DNA of 64,000 bases, taken from the NCBI RefSeq assembly GCF_006517815.1, contig NZ_CP041198.1:2666001-2730000 (forward strand), written 5' to 3'. The DNA is from Pseudarthrobacter sp. NIBRBAC000502770. GTDB lineage: Bacteria > Actinomycetota > Actinomycetes > Actinomycetales > Micrococcaceae. Of the stretch, positions 1 through 8,971 are shown piece by piece. Numbering within the stretch: position 1 is the first letter of the stretch; each line of letters starts with the position of its first letter. The notes under the pieces are model-generated. The model was not told the DNA's origin. It made no database searches and worked only from the letters and a program-made list of their open reading frames with translations. The position numbers and the translations under genes are program-made.

Positions 1-390
1 CTTCATCCGCCGCTGGAAAGTGGCGCAGGGCGTGCGTGGAGACGTCACCTCAAGTTCGACGCCGGCGCCCACCGTCCAGCGCTCCCCGATGACCGCGTGG
101 GTGGCCTCGATGCCGGAGATCCGCAGGTTCTCGCCGAAGAAGCCCGCGGGCAGCTCCCGCCCCAGGGCGTCGGCCCAGTAGTCGGCGTCGGCCTGTGAGT
201 AGGCGTAGACGGCCTGGTCCTCCCCGCCGTGGTGGGCCCTGTTGGCCTGGATATCGCCGCGCAGCCCCAGCTTGTGTACCTTGACCGGACCATTTACCGG
301 GCGCTTGTCGATGGCCGTGACGCCCACGCTGCCCCCATCCCGCAGGAGCTGGTGGACGCGGCAGACGGCAAGGACAGAACCGGATTCCAT
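1..390 (-). CDS. MOSC domain protein (partial, C-terminus off the window)
   Basis: The first 130 residues are visible, starting from ATG at 390; the rest runs off the left edge. The reading frame shows the MOSC hallmarks: a GDIQANRAHHGGEDQAVYAY segment near residues 50-70, a GENLRISGIE segment, and TPCATFQRRM with the family cysteine near residue 125. The pattern resembles the YiiM type, linked in other bacteria to molybdenum-cofactor chemistry and resistance to N-hydroxylated bases. That role is by family only. It is transcribed away from the next gene. The 391-569 interval between the two genes shows nothing I can name. Confidence 0.88.
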   Translation of the reverse strand, partial: MESGSVLAVCRVHQLLRDGGSVGVTAIDKRPVNGPVKVHKLGLRGDIQANRAHHGGEDQAVYAYSQADADYWADALGRELPAGFFGENLRISGIEATHAVIGERWTVGAGVELEVTSPRTPCATFQRRMK

Positions 391-569
391 GGGACCAGTC
401 TAGGGATTTCCAGCACAGGGCCCCACGCGCCGGCAATGGGCAGGTCTCCCCCGCAGCCGCGGGTAATTCCGCTCGCAGGCTGTTCCTGCAGGGACTACGC
501 TGATTCGAGACTTGCATTTGGGGGTGCAGTGCTGCGCCCAAACCGTGCGACCAATTGAGGGGGGACGCC

Positions 570-1175
570 GTGGACTCGGACCAGAAAGGCCCAAACGAGG
601 AACCGGAAAACGGGCCGGCGGGCAACGGCAGCAGTGACACCGGCAGCACCGCCAAGCCACCGCCCTGGCAGGTACCCAAGCCGGACCTGCGTCCCGAACT
701 CCTCAACGAACCCGTCACCCCCGTGGATCCGTTCGCGCGCGAGCGGGAGAAGCAGCTCAACCAGGCGGCAGCGCGCAAGAAGCGCTCCCAGCGGCGCACC
801 GTGGTGGTGGGCCTGGGCGTGACCGCTCTGCTGGCCGGCACCATCACGGCGGTGGTTGCCAGCAACGAAGACGACCCCGACTACGCCCAGGTCTGCTTCA
901 ACGAAGAAACCGGCGAGCGCGTGGCGGACAACAGCTGTGACAGTTCCGCAGGCCGCGGTGGCGGCCTTTACGCCTGGTACTTCTACTCCCGCGGGGCCAG
1001 CGTTCCGGCAATCGGCCAGAACAGGTCCACCTCACCCGGCTACTCCCGTACCATCCCCAGCGGCGCCAAGGCGTCCACGGGCTACAGCAGCAAGGGCGGC
1101 ACGGTCAGCCGCGGCGGGTTCGGTTCAAGCGCGAAGAGCGGCACAAGCGGCGGTGGAAAGGTCTCGGGGGGCTGA
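570..1175 (+). CDS. YgiB-like (DUF1190-type) membrane-anchored protein
   Basis: A 201-residue protein. GTG at 570 is preferred over the upstream in-frame TTG at 555 because a G-rich Shine-Dalgarno (GAGGGGGG) sits 5-6 nt before it. The N-terminal 75 residues are polar, Pro- and Gly-rich and end in a basic patch. One membrane helix follows at about residues 77-97, then a Gly/Ser-rich outer part with two cysteines (about 109 and 123). The C-terminal TVSRGGFGSS stretch closely resembles the end of E. coli YgiB, and the next gene is a YgiC homologue, so the pairing matches ygiB-ygiC. E. coli YgiB is a lipoprotein; this one appears helix-anchored instead. Function unknown. Confidence 0.75.
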   Translation: MDSDQKGPNEEPENGPAGNGSSDTGSTAKPPPWQVPKPDLRPELLNEPVTPVDPFAREREKQLNQAAARKKRSQRRTVVVGLGVTALLAGTITAVVASNEDDPDYAQVCFNEETGERVADNSCDSSAGRGGGLYAWYFYSRGASVPAIGQNRSTSPGYSRTIPSGAKASTGYSSKGGTVSRGGFGSSAKSGTSGGGKVSGG

Positions 1176-1176
1176 T

Positions 1177-2388
1177 GTGAAGAGGCTGGCAAGCGAGCCC
1201 CGGCAGGGCTGGAAGCAGAAGATCGAAGAGCAGGGCCTGGTCTTTTCCTCCACCACCATGGATGACGGGCGCCGGATTGAATACTGGAACGAGTCGGCCT
1301 ACTACGAGTTCACCATGGACGAGGTGGAAACCCTGGAGCTCGCCGCCGAGGAAATGCACCGGATGTGCCTGGAGGCCGCCAAGTTCCTTGCCACCGGGGC
1401 CATGGGCAGCATAGGCATCGGCCCGCAGGCCCTGGAACTGGCCGCCGAATCCCTGCAGGCCGGCGACGTGGACGTCTACGGCCGGTTCGACTTCATCTAC
1501 GACGGCCAGGGCGGCCCGGCCAAGATGCTCGAATACAACGCGGACACGCCCACAGGCCTGATCGAAGCCGCCGTGGCCCAATGGTTCTGGCTGCAGGATG
1601 TCCATCCGGAGAAGGATCAATGGAACGGCATCCATGAAGCCCTGATCCGGCAGTGGAAGAAATTCCAGTACCGCACCGGGATGAGCACCCTGCACGTTGC
1701 CCATTCCGAGGTGGAGGAGTCCGGCGAGGACTGGATGACCGCCGCCTACATGCGCGACGTTGCCAGCCAGGCCGGGTGGACCACCATCGGCATCAATATG
1801 TCCGATATTGGATGGGACCCCAACCTGAACCGGTTCGTGGACCTGGACAACTTCATGATCAGCACCATCTTCAAGCTGTACCCCTGGGAGCTGATGATGA
1901 AGGAGGAGTTCGGCCCCCGGCTGCTGGAGCGCGCCCACAACCCGCGGTGGGTGGAACCGGCCTGGAAGATGCTGCTCTCCAACAAGGCCCTGCTCGCGGC
2001 GCTGTGGCACCTCTACCCCAACCACCCCAACCTGCTGCCGGCCTACCTCACTGACCCGGGGCCGCTGAAGGAGTGGGTGGCCAAGCCCCTTCACGGCCGG
2101 GAAGGCGACAACATCCGCATCCACGCTGAGGGCCTCACGCTGGAGCAGCCTGGCGGGTACGGCCGGGAGGGCTGGTGCTACCAGCAGTACCACCCGCTCC
2201 CTGACTTCGACGGCAACCGCCCCGTCCTGGGCCTGTGGGTGGTGGACGGTGAATCCGTGGGCTGCGGCATCCGGGAATCGGACGGGCCGGTGACGGACTA
2301 TTTCTGCCGCTTTGTCCCCAACACCATTGACGCGCCGGCTCCGCTTTCCGCGGTGGCCGGCTCCACCAAGGCAGGAATCATCCTATGA
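1177..2388 (+). CDS. ygiC: YgiC/YjfC-type glutathionylspermidine-synthase family ligase
   Basis: A 403-residue ATP-grasp C-N ligase related along its length to E. coli YgiC and YjfC. Shared blocks include MLEYNADTPTGLIEAAVAQW, the FKLYPWELM segment, VEPAWKMLLSNKALL and YPNHPNLLPAYL. It lacks the amidase domain of bifunctional Gsp synthetase. GTG at 1177 is chosen because it starts two bases after the preceding stop; in-frame sequence upstream merely shadows that gene. Actinobacteria generally use mycothiol rather than glutathione, so the substrate is unlikely to be glutathione. The neighbours suggest an amino acid, peptide or polyamine substrate, which is inference. Confidence 0.88.
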   Translation: MKRLASEPRQGWKQKIEEQGLVFSSTTMDDGRRIEYWNESAYYEFTMDEVETLELAAEEMHRMCLEAAKFLATGAMGSIGIGPQALELAAESLQAGDVDVYGRFDFIYDGQGGPAKMLEYNADTPTGLIEAAVAQWFWLQDVHPEKDQWNGIHEALIRQWKKFQYRTGMSTLHVAHSEVEESGEDWMTAAYMRDVASQAGWTTIGINMSDIGWDPNLNRFVDLDNFMISTIFKLYPWELMMKEEFGPRLLERAHNPRWVEPAWKMLLSNKALLAALWHLYPNHPNLLPAYLTDPGPLKEWVAKPLHGREGDNIRIHAEGLTLEQPGGYGREGWCYQQYHPLPDFDGNRPVLGLWVVDGESVGCGIRESDGPVTDYFCRFVPNTIDAPAPLSAVAGSTKAGIIL

Positions 2389-3878
2389 GCACGGACATGA
2401 CGACGGCGGGAAGCCACGGCGGCGGGGGTGGCACCCCCGTCCCGGGCAAGGGGCTGCGGGCAGGGATCCTGGACCTGGGCGACTCCGTGATGCTGGGGCT
2501 GGCCTCCACCGCCCCGGTGTACTCGCTGGCCGCCACCCTGGGCCTGATCGTTGCCGTCAACGGCAACTACACACCGCTGATCCTCCTGCTGGGCTTCGTT
2601 CCGGTCCTGTTCATTGCCTACGCCTTCAGGGAGCTGAACAGTGCCATCCCGGACTGTGGCACCACGTTCACCTGGTCCCGTCAGGCCTTCGGCCCCTGGG
2701 CCGGCTGGCTGGGCGGCTGGGGCGTGGCGCTGGCCGGGGTCGTGGTCCTGGCCAACCTGGCGCAGGTGGCAGGCCAGTACCTGTGGCTGTTGGTGGGTGA
2801 CGGATCCCTGGCACAAAACAAACTGCTGGTCACCGGGACCGGCCTGCTCTTCATCGTGCTGATGACCCTGGTGAACTACCGCGGGATCCGGCTGGGTGAG
2901 CACGTCCAGCGGGTCCTGACGTACGTCCAGTACATTGCGCTGGGCATCTTTGCCCTGGCAATCGTCATGCGGATCGTGGGCGGGGCGCCGGAGGGCCAGG
3001 CCTTCGACTTCGAATGGTTCAACCCGGTGGGCGCTTTTGCCGAGCCCGGCGCCGTGGTGCACGGCGCCCTCCTTGCCCTGTTCATCTATTGGGGCTGGGA
3101 CACCTGCCTGGCGGTCAACGAGGAAACCGAGGACCCGTCCACCACGCCGGGCCGTGGCGCGGTCATCTCCGCTTTCGTGCTGGTGGCCATCTACGTTTCG
3201 GTGGCGCTGCTGGTGATGATGTACGCCACCGTGGGGTCCGAGGGCATCGGTCTGGGCAACGAGGCCAACCAGGACGACGTGTTCCTGGCCATGAAGGATG
3301 TGGTGCTGGGGCCGTGGGGATGGCTGATCGTCGTTGCCGTGCTGGCATCGGTGCTGTCCTCCACGCAGACCACCATCCTGCCCACCGCCCGCGGCACCCT
3401 GTCCATGGGTGTGCACGGCGCGCTGCCGGCCAAATTCGCCGAGGTGCACCCGCGCAACCAGACCCCGGGTTTTTCCACCAAGGTGATGGGCGGGGCAGCC
3501 GCTGCCTACTACGTGGCCATGAGCTTCCTGAGCGAGAACCTGCTGGCCGACTCCATCAGCGCCATCAGCCTGTTCATCGCGTTCTACTACGCCCTCACCG
3601 GGTACGCCTGCTTCTGGTACTTCCGCGGAACGCTCCGGGACTCGGCCCGGAACCTCTGGTTCCGCGGCATCCTTCCCCTGGCCGGGGCGCTGCTGCTGAC
3701 CGCCGCGTTCTTCATCTCGGCAGTCCAGATGTGGGACCCGGCCTACGGCGACACCCGGATCTTCGGCGTCGGCGGCGCTTTCGTCAGCGGCGTGGTCCTG
3801 CTGGCCCTCGGCGTCGTCCTGGCCGCCGCCTGCCGGTTCCTGCCCGCCACCCGCGCTTACTTTGAGGAGAAGCTATGA
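2385..3878 (+). CDS. APC-family amino acid/polyamine permease
   Basis: A 497-residue inner-membrane transporter with about 12 hydrophobic helices. The first helix region (MLGLASTAPVYSLAATLGL) and the SRQAFGPWAGWLGGWG region match the amino acid-polyamine-organocation superfamily. Its ATG overlaps the stop of the YgiC-like gene (ATGA), and its own stop overlaps the next start in the same way, so the genes are probably translationally coupled. It probably imports an amine-bearing substrate for the ligase or dehydrogenase beside it; the substrate cannot be read from sequence. Confidence 0.85.
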   Translation: MSTDMTTAGSHGGGGGTPVPGKGLRAGILDLGDSVMLGLASTAPVYSLAATLGLIVAVNGNYTPLILLLGFVPVLFIAYAFRELNSAIPDCGTTFTWSRQAFGPWAGWLGGWGVALAGVVVLANLAQVAGQYLWLLVGDGSLAQNKLLVTGTGLLFIVLMTLVNYRGIRLGEHVQRVLTYVQYIALGIFALAIVMRIVGGAPEGQAFDFEWFNPVGAFAEPGAVVHGALLALFIYWGWDTCLAVNEETEDPSTTPGRGAVISAFVLVAIYVSVALLVMMYATVGSEGIGLGNEANQDDVFLAMKDVVLGPWGWLIVVAVLASVLSSTQTTILPTARGTLSMGVHGALPAKFAEVHPRNQTPGFSTKVMGGAAAAYYVAMSFLSENLLADSISAISLFIAFYYALTGYACFWYFRGTLRDSARNLWFRGILPLAGALLLTAAFFISAVQMWDPAYGDTRIFGVGGAFVSGVVLLALGVVLAAACRFLPATRAYFEEKL

Positions 3879-5050
3879 CCGCCGCATCATCGGACATCCT
3901 GGACCTCGATTCCCTTCTGTCGGCGGAGGAACTGGAGCTCCGGCAGAAGGTCCGTGACTTCACCCGGCAGCGGATCAAGCCGGATATAGCCCGCTGGTAT
4001 GAGGAAGCCGTCTTTCCCCGGGAGCTGGCGACGGAACTGGGCGAACTCGGCGTCCTGGGCATGCACCTGGAGGGCTATGGCTGCCCGGGCCGGTCCGCCG
4101 TCGAGTACGGCCTCGCTGCGATGGAACTGGAGGCCGGCGACTCCGGCATCCGCACCTTCGTGTCCGTCCAGGGTTCGCTGGCCATGACCGCCATCCACAC
4201 CTGGGGCTCCGAGGAGCAGAAGCAGGAGTGGCTGCCCCGGATGGCCGCCGGCGAGGTGATCGGCTGCTTCGCCCTGACAGAGCCAACGGCCGGCTCGGAC
4301 CCCGCCTCCATGGCCACCTACGCCACAAAGGATGGCAGCGGGGACGACGCCGGCTGGGTGCTCAACGGCACCAAGCGCTGGATCGGGCTGGCCTCCGTGG
4401 CCGGCGTGATGGTGGTGTGGGCCATGACGGACGACGGCGTGCACGGCTTCCTGGTGCCGGCCGGAACCCCTGGCGTCACAGCCACGCCCATCCAACAGAA
4501 ACTGTCCATGCGCGCCTCCATCCAGTGCGATGTGGTGTTCGACGGCGTCCGGCTGGGTCCGGAGGCCCTGCTGCCGGGTGCACGGGGGCTGCGCGGCCCG
4601 TTCACCTGCCTGAACGAGGCCAGGTACGGGATCGCCTGGGGTGCCATGGGCGCCGCCCGCGATTCCTACGAGGCGGCGCTGGAATATTCGCTGGGGCGGC
4701 TGCAGTTCGGCAAGCCGCTGGCAGGCTACCAGCTCACGCAGCAGAAGCTGGTGGACATGCTGGTGGAGATCCAGAAGGGCACCCTGCTGGCGCTGCACCT
4801 GGGCCGGCTCAAAGACGCGGGGACCATCCGGCCCGAGCAAATCTCGCTGGGCAAGCTGAACAACGTCCGCGAGGCCATCAGGATCGCCCGCGACGCCCGC
4901 TCCATCCTGGGCGGCAACGGCATCACCACGGACTACTCGCCGCTGCGGCACGCCGCGAACCTGGAATCGGTCCGGACCTATGAGGGTACCGACGAGGTGC
5001 ACACCCTGGTCCTGGGCCGGCACATCACGGGCCTGGGCGCCTTCCACTGA
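3875..5050 (+). CDS. Acyl-CoA dehydrogenase, glutaryl-CoA dehydrogenase-like
   Basis: A 391-residue FAD enzyme of the acyl-CoA dehydrogenase family. It shows the ALTEPTAGSDPASM flavin-contact motif near residue 135, a KRWIGLASVAGVMVVWA segment, and a C-terminal YEGTDEVHTLVLGR block carrying the family's catalytic glutamate. The overall pattern is nearest to glutaryl-CoA dehydrogenases, which act in lysine and tryptophan breakdown. It overlaps the permease stop by ATGA and ends the four-gene unit. A short GC-rich inverted repeat (CCCC AACT GGGG) follows the stop, before the convergent SDR gene. Confidence 0.87.
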   Translation: MTAASSDILDLDSLLSAEELELRQKVRDFTRQRIKPDIARWYEEAVFPRELATELGELGVLGMHLEGYGCPGRSAVEYGLAAMELEAGDSGIRTFVSVQGSLAMTAIHTWGSEEQKQEWLPRMAAGEVIGCFALTEPTAGSDPASMATYATKDGSGDDAGWVLNGTKRWIGLASVAGVMVVWAMTDDGVHGFLVPAGTPGVTATPIQQKLSMRASIQCDVVFDGVRLGPEALLPGARGLRGPFTCLNEARYGIAWGAMGAARDSYEAALEYSLGRLQFGKPLAGYQLTQQKLVDMLVEIQKGTLLALHLGRLKDAGTIRPEQISLGKLNNVREAIRIARDARSILGGNGITTDYSPLRHAANLESVRTYEGTDEVHTLVLGRHITGLGAFH

Positions 5051-5072
5051 TCGCCTGCCCCAACTGGGGTGG

Positions 5073-5843
5073 TCAAGCGGAGAAACCGCCGTCGGCCTTG
5101 ACCAGCTGCCCGGACACCCAGCGGCCGGCGGGTGAAAGCAGGAAAGCCACGGTTCCGGCAACATCCGCGGGGGTGCCCAAACGGCCGCCCGGCTGCTGCG
5201 CCGTGAGCTCTTTCCGAACTTCCGGGGTCATCCAGCCGGTATCCACCGGGCCGGGGTTGATGACGTTCGCCGAAATCCCCTGCGGACCCAGCTCGCGGGC
5301 GGCAGCAATCACGATCCTGTCCAGCGCCCCCTTCGAGGCTCCGTAGGGAAGGTTGAACGCTGTGTGGTCGCTGGTCAGCGCAACGATCGCGCCGCCGTCG
5401 TCCGTTGCCTGCCGAGCGAACGCGGCGATGAGCTGCCAGCTGGCGCGGGTGTTGACCGCGAAATGCCGGTCGAAGGACTCCACGGTGGTGTCCAGCACGC
5501 CGGAGTCAACCGACTCCGCGTGGCTGAGCACCAGGCCCTGCAGCGGTCCGGACAGCTGAACGGCCTCGGCCATGAGCCGGTCCGGGACGCCGGGATCCTG
5601 GAGGTCGGCGGACAGGACGTGGACCTTGGCGCCAATGGCTTCCAGCTCCGCGGTCAGCCGGACCACGTCTTCGGGTTCGCTCCCCCACGGCATTCGGGCG
5701 TCGTACTCGGCCCAGTAGGACAGGACCAGGTCCCAGCCGTCCGCCGCAAGCCGGCGGGCAATTCCCGCGCCGATGCCGGCCAGCCGGCCCACACCGGTGA
5801 CCAGGGCAACGGGGCGGGCAGGGGCCGGTGCGAGGGGTTCCAT
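5073..5843 (-). CDS. SDR-family oxidoreductase
   Basis: A 256-residue short-chain dehydrogenase/reductase. It has the glycine-rich NAD(P) motif TGVGRLAGIGAGIA near residues 16-29, an NTRAS segment in place of the usual NAG, and the catalytic YGASK near residue 168. The C-terminal NPGPVDTGWM block is typical of 3-oxoacyl-reductase-like members, and substrate is unknown. It follows the MFS gene by 25 nt on the same strand, but TAGGCT at 5850-5855 lies 6 nt before its ATG, so it may also have its own leaderless promoter. Confidence 0.87.
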   Translation of the reverse strand: MEPLAPAPARPVALVTGVGRLAGIGAGIARRLAADGWDLVLSYWAEYDARMPWGSEPEDVVRLTAELEAIGAKVHVLSADLQDPGVPDRLMAEAVQLSGPLQGLVLSHAESVDSGVLDTTVESFDRHFAVNTRASWQLIAAFARQATDDGGAIVALTSDHTAFNLPYGASKGALDRIVIAAARELGPQGISANVINPGPVDTGWMTPEVRKELTAQQPGGRLGTPADVAGTVAFLLSPAGRWVSGQLVKADGGFSA

Positions 5844-5868
5844 CCGACCAGCCTAGCGGCGCCGCGAT

Positions 5869-7215
5869 TCAGGCCGCGGCGGGCGCCGCTTCCCGCGGGC
5901 TGTGGTGCCGGCGGATGGTCGCGCTGATGACCGCCGCGATGGTGCACATCGCGGCCGCGCCGAACCAGGCGTAGGTGTAGTGCCCGGTCGCGTCACGGAG
6001 GGCTCCGGCGGCAACGGCGGCGGCTGCCGCGCCAAGCTGGTGCGCTGCAAAGACCCATCCGAAGACCACGCTGCCGTCAGCTCCGAACGTTTCGCGGCAG
6101 ATGGCTGCAGTGGGTGGGACGGTGGCCACCCAGTCCAGCCCGTAGATCACCACGAACACGATCATGCTGGGCTGGACCTCGGCATTCAGCAGCAGCGGAA
6201 GCACCAGCAGGCCGATCCCGCGGAACTGGTAGTAGACAGCCAGCAGGACGCGGGGGTTGAACCGGTCCGTCAGCCAGCCCGAGGCGATGGTCCCGATGAT
6301 GTCGAAAATCCCGACCACGGCCAGCAGGCCCGCGGCAGTGGTTTCGGGCATGCCGTGGTCGTGCGCGGAGGGGATGAAGTGGGTGCCGATCAGGCCGTTG
6401 GTGGTTGCGCCGCAGATGGCGAACCCCGCCGCGAGGGCCCAGAAGGTCCTGACCTTGCTGGCGCGCCGGAGGACCTGCAGCGCACGGACGGCAGCGTTGG
6501 TGCGGGGGCCGCTGTCCGGCACTGGTGCGGCCTCTTTCGCCTCGACGTCCACCGGCGCAGCTCCATACGGCAGCACCCCGACGTCGGCCGGCGAGTTCTT
6601 GAGGAACTTCAGCACCAGCGGGACCACGGCCAGGGCGCCGGCGGCGATCAGCAGCGAGGCCTGCCGCCAGCCGGGGTCCTGGGCGAGCATGGCGATGAAG
6701 GGCAGGAAGACCAGCTGTCCGGCGGCGCTGCCGGCAGTGAGGATGCCAATCACCAGCCCGCGGCTTTTGGTGAACCACGTGTTGGCGATGGTGGCGGCGA
6801 AGACCAGGGCCATGGAGCCCGTACCGAGCCCGATCAGCAGGCCCCAGGTCAGCAGGATCTGCCAGGACTGGTTTACCAGGACGGTCAGGGCGCTGCCCAT
6901 GCCGATCAGGACCAGGGCGGTTGCCGTCACCGCCCGGATGCCGAAGCGTTCCATCAGGGCGGCCGCGAACGGGGCGGTCAGGCCGAAGAGGACCAGGTTG
7001 ATGCTGACCGCAGAGGACAGGACCGTGGTGGACCAGCCAAACTCCTGCTGGAGCGGGACCATGAGGACGCCGGGTGCAGCCCGGAAGCCTGCCGCGCCCA
7101 CCAGCGCCATGAATGCGACGGCGGCGACGATCCAGGCGGGATGCAGGCGGCGGCGCGGTCCCCGCGGGGTGTGCAGCGAGGCCGTGTCCGCTGTTTCCCC
7201 GGGCAGGGCGCTCAT
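5869..7215 (-). CDS. MFS transporter
   Basis: A 448-residue major facilitator with about 12 helices in two halves, starting MSALPGETAD. ATG at 7215 is chosen because it overlaps the stop of hxlR (ATGA); the longer open frame upstream lies inside hxlR. The first helix region (GFRAAPGVLMVPLQQEFGW) resembles monocarboxylate/oxalate-formate type MFS proteins. With its HxlR regulator and SDR neighbour, it may import or export a small organic acid or electrophile. This is inference. Confidence 0.85.
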   Translation of the reverse strand: MSALPGETADTASLHTPRGPRRRLHPAWIVAAVAFMALVGAAGFRAAPGVLMVPLQQEFGWSTTVLSSAVSINLVLFGLTAPFAAALMERFGIRAVTATALVLIGMGSALTVLVNQSWQILLTWGLLIGLGTGSMALVFAATIANTWFTKSRGLVIGILTAGSAAGQLVFLPFIAMLAQDPGWRQASLLIAAGALAVVPLVLKFLKNSPADVGVLPYGAAPVDVEAKEAAPVPDSGPRTNAAVRALQVLRRASKVRTFWALAAGFAICGATTNGLIGTHFIPSAHDHGMPETTAAGLLAVVGIFDIIGTIASGWLTDRFNPRVLLAVYYQFRGIGLLVLPLLLNAEVQPSMIVFVVIYGLDWVATVPPTAAICRETFGADGSVVFGWVFAAHQLGAAAAAVAAGALRDATGHYTYAWFGAAAMCTIAAVISATIRRHHSPREAAPAAA

Positions 7216-7718
7216 GCGGCCGTTCCGTTCCCTGCGGCGGTGGACAGCCGGATGGGCTGTTCGGACCGGGAGCGGCTGTGCCAGCTGGTGTTCGCCGCGG
7301 TGAGCCGTTCTCCGCATTCGCTGCAGGTATCCGCCGAGCTGGTGGCTTTGCCGCAGCCTGAATGGATGACATACAGGTGCGCCTGGTCGGAGGGTGCGGG
7401 CAGGTGCTTTTCCGCCCAAAGAGTGACCGCGTTCAGGACCGGCAGCGCGTCTTCACCCTTGGGGGTGAGGACGTACTCCTGGCGGGTGCGGCCGCCGTCG
7501 TCGTAGGCCTTCTTCTCGAGCAGCCCCGACTCCACCAGGCCTGCCAGCCGTTTGGTGAGCACCGAGTCCGCCACCTCCAGCCGGCCCTTCATGGCGTCGA
7601 AGCGCCCGTTGCCGAAGAAGACCTCGCGGAGGACCAGGATGGACCAGGGGTCACCCAGGATGTCCAGCCCGCGGGCCATGCTGCAGTTGCGTCGGGACCA
7701 GTCGGATCGAAGAGGCAT
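7212..7718 (-). CDS. HxlR-family transcriptional regulator
   Basis: A 168-residue regulator. Residues 1-105 form the HxlR winged helix (CSMARGLDILGDPWSILVLR, then SVLTKRLAGLVESGLLEK and the QEYVLTPKGEDALPVL wing). The C-terminus adds a possible zinc ribbon, CGKA...CSECG, seen in some HxlR proteins. It heads the MFS-SDR genes through an ATGA overlap. TAGCGT at 7726-7731 lies 7 nt before the ATG, and a perfect 15-nt palindrome lies just upstream, so it probably controls itself. Confidence 0.88.
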   Translation of the reverse strand: MPLRSDWSRRNCSMARGLDILGDPWSILVLREVFFGNGRFDAMKGRLEVADSVLTKRLAGLVESGLLEKKAYDDGGRTRQEYVLTPKGEDALPVLNAVTLWAEKHLPAPSDQAHLYVIHSGCGKATSSADTCSECGERLTAANTSWHSRSRSEQPIRLSTAAGNGTAA

Positions 7719-7736
7719 ACCTTGAACGCTAGCTGA

Positions 7737-7751
7737 CTTTCTTCAAGAAAG
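7737..7751. promoter_or_regulatory. Palindromic operator upstream of hxlR
   Basis: CTTTCTT-C-AAGAAAG, perfect 7-bp arms around one base. It lies 18-33 nt upstream of the hxlR start, between the likely -35 and -10 positions. This is a plausible autoregulatory site for HxlR. Confidence 0.55.
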
Positions 7752-7783
7752 CCATACCTGTCGCGAGATCCCGCGGGGGTGGA

Positions 7784-8947
7784 TTACGGGATGTTCGAGA
7801 AAGCCTGGTCCAGGTCCGCGATCAGGTCTTCCTTGTCCTCAATGCCGCAGGACAGGCGCAGCAGGTTCACGGGAACGGCCAGTTCCGTGCCCTTGACCGA
7901 AGCGTGAGTCATTTCGGACGGGTAGTTCATGAGCGACTCGATGCCGCCGAGGGACTCCGCCAGGGTGAAGACGGAGGTGGACTCGGCCACCTTGCGGGCG
8001 GCTGCCTCACCGCCCTTGAACTGGACGGAGACCATGCCGCCGAACTTGCGCATCTGCTTTTTGGCGAGCTCGTGGCCGGGGTGGTCCGGCAGGCCCGGGT
8101 ACAGGACAGCCTCCACCTCGGGGCGCTCCAGCAGCCACTCGGCCACGGCCTGCCCGTTCTCGCTGTGCCGGTCCATCCGCACGCCCAGGGTCTTCAGGCC
8201 GCGGGTGGTGAGGAACGCATCCATGGGGCCGGACACCGCACCGACGGCGAACTGCACGAAGCCGATCTTCTCCGCCAGTTCCGCGTCCTTGACCACGACG
8301 GCCCCACCCACGACGTCCGAGTGGCCGCCGATGTACTTGGTGGTGGAGTGGACCACAACGTCGGCACCGAGGGCGAGCGGGTTTTGGAGGTAGGGGGACG
8401 CGAAGGTGTTGTCGACCACCAGGAGGGCCCCGGCGTCGTGCGCGATGTCGGCGAGCGCCACAATGTCGGTGATCTTCATCAGCGGGTTGGACGGCGTTTC
8501 CACCCACACGAACCGGGTCTTGTGCGCGGCCACCGCATGGCGGACCCGGTCAAGGTTGGCCATGTCCACCGGAGTGTTGCCGATCCCCCAGTCCCCCAGC
8601 ACCCGGCTGATGAGCCGGTAGGTGCCGCCGTAGGCGTCGTTGCCCAGCACAATGTGGTCGCCGGGGCGGGTGAGCGCGCGGATGAGGGCGTCCTCCGCGG
8701 CGAGCCCGGAACTGAAGCTGTAGGCGTGGGTGCCCAGTTCCAGCGCCGCGAGCTGTTCCTGCAGCGCGTCCCGCGTGGGGTTGCCGCCGCGCCCGTATTC
8801 GTAGCCGCTGCGCAGGCCGCCGATGCCGTCCTGGGCGTAGGTGGAACTGAAGTGCAGCGGCGGAACCACCGCGCCGGTGCGGGGCTCGAAGGCCTGGCCG
8901 GCGTGGACGGCGCGGGTGTTGAAACCTTGGTTTCCAGAGGCAGTCAT
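7784..8947 (-). CDS. metB: Cystathionine gamma-synthase/lyase (PLP, Cys/Met family)
   Basis: A 387-residue Cys/Met metabolism PLP enzyme. Visible blocks are FSSTYAQDGIG, the YGRGGNPTRDALQEQLAALE substrate region, FSSGLAAEDALIRAL, and the lysine-bearing HSTTKYIGGHSD with PLP lysine near residue 204. The family forms cystathionine from O-acyl-homoserine and cysteine, or cleaves it. Following cystathionine beta-synthase by 24 nt, as in mycobacteria, suggests use in reverse transsulfuration too. An AAAGGAG ribosome site precedes the ATG. Sequence alone does not separate synthase from lyase. Confidence 0.9.
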   Translation of the reverse strand: MTASGNQGFNTRAVHAGQAFEPRTGAVVPPLHFSSTYAQDGIGGLRSGYEYGRGGNPTRDALQEQLAALELGTHAYSFSSGLAAEDALIRALTRPGDHIVLGNDAYGGTYRLISRVLGDWGIGNTPVDMANLDRVRHAVAAHKTRFVWVETPSNPLMKITDIVALADIAHDAGALLVVDNTFASPYLQNPLALGADVVVHSTTKYIGGHSDVVGGAVVVKDAELAEKIGFVQFAVGAVSGPMDAFLTTRGLKTLGVRMDRHSENGQAVAEWLLERPEVEAVLYPGLPDHPGHELAKKQMRKFGGMVSVQFKGGEAAARKVAESTSVFTLAESLGGIESLMNYPSEMTHASVKGTELAVPVNLLRLSCGIEDKEDLIADLDQAFSNIP

Positions 8948-8971
8948 GATGCTCCTTTTGGGTAGCGCAGA

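Noticed and set aside
856..1176. In-frame N-terminal extension of the YgiC-like gene
   Set aside because: It lies within the YgiB-like gene in another frame, is low complexity and has no YgiC resemblance; GTG at 1177 abuts the previous stop and starts the family match.
5051..5072. CCCC-AACT-GGGG hairpin as a terminator
   Set aside because: Arms of four bases and no T-tract; too weak to call as a feature.
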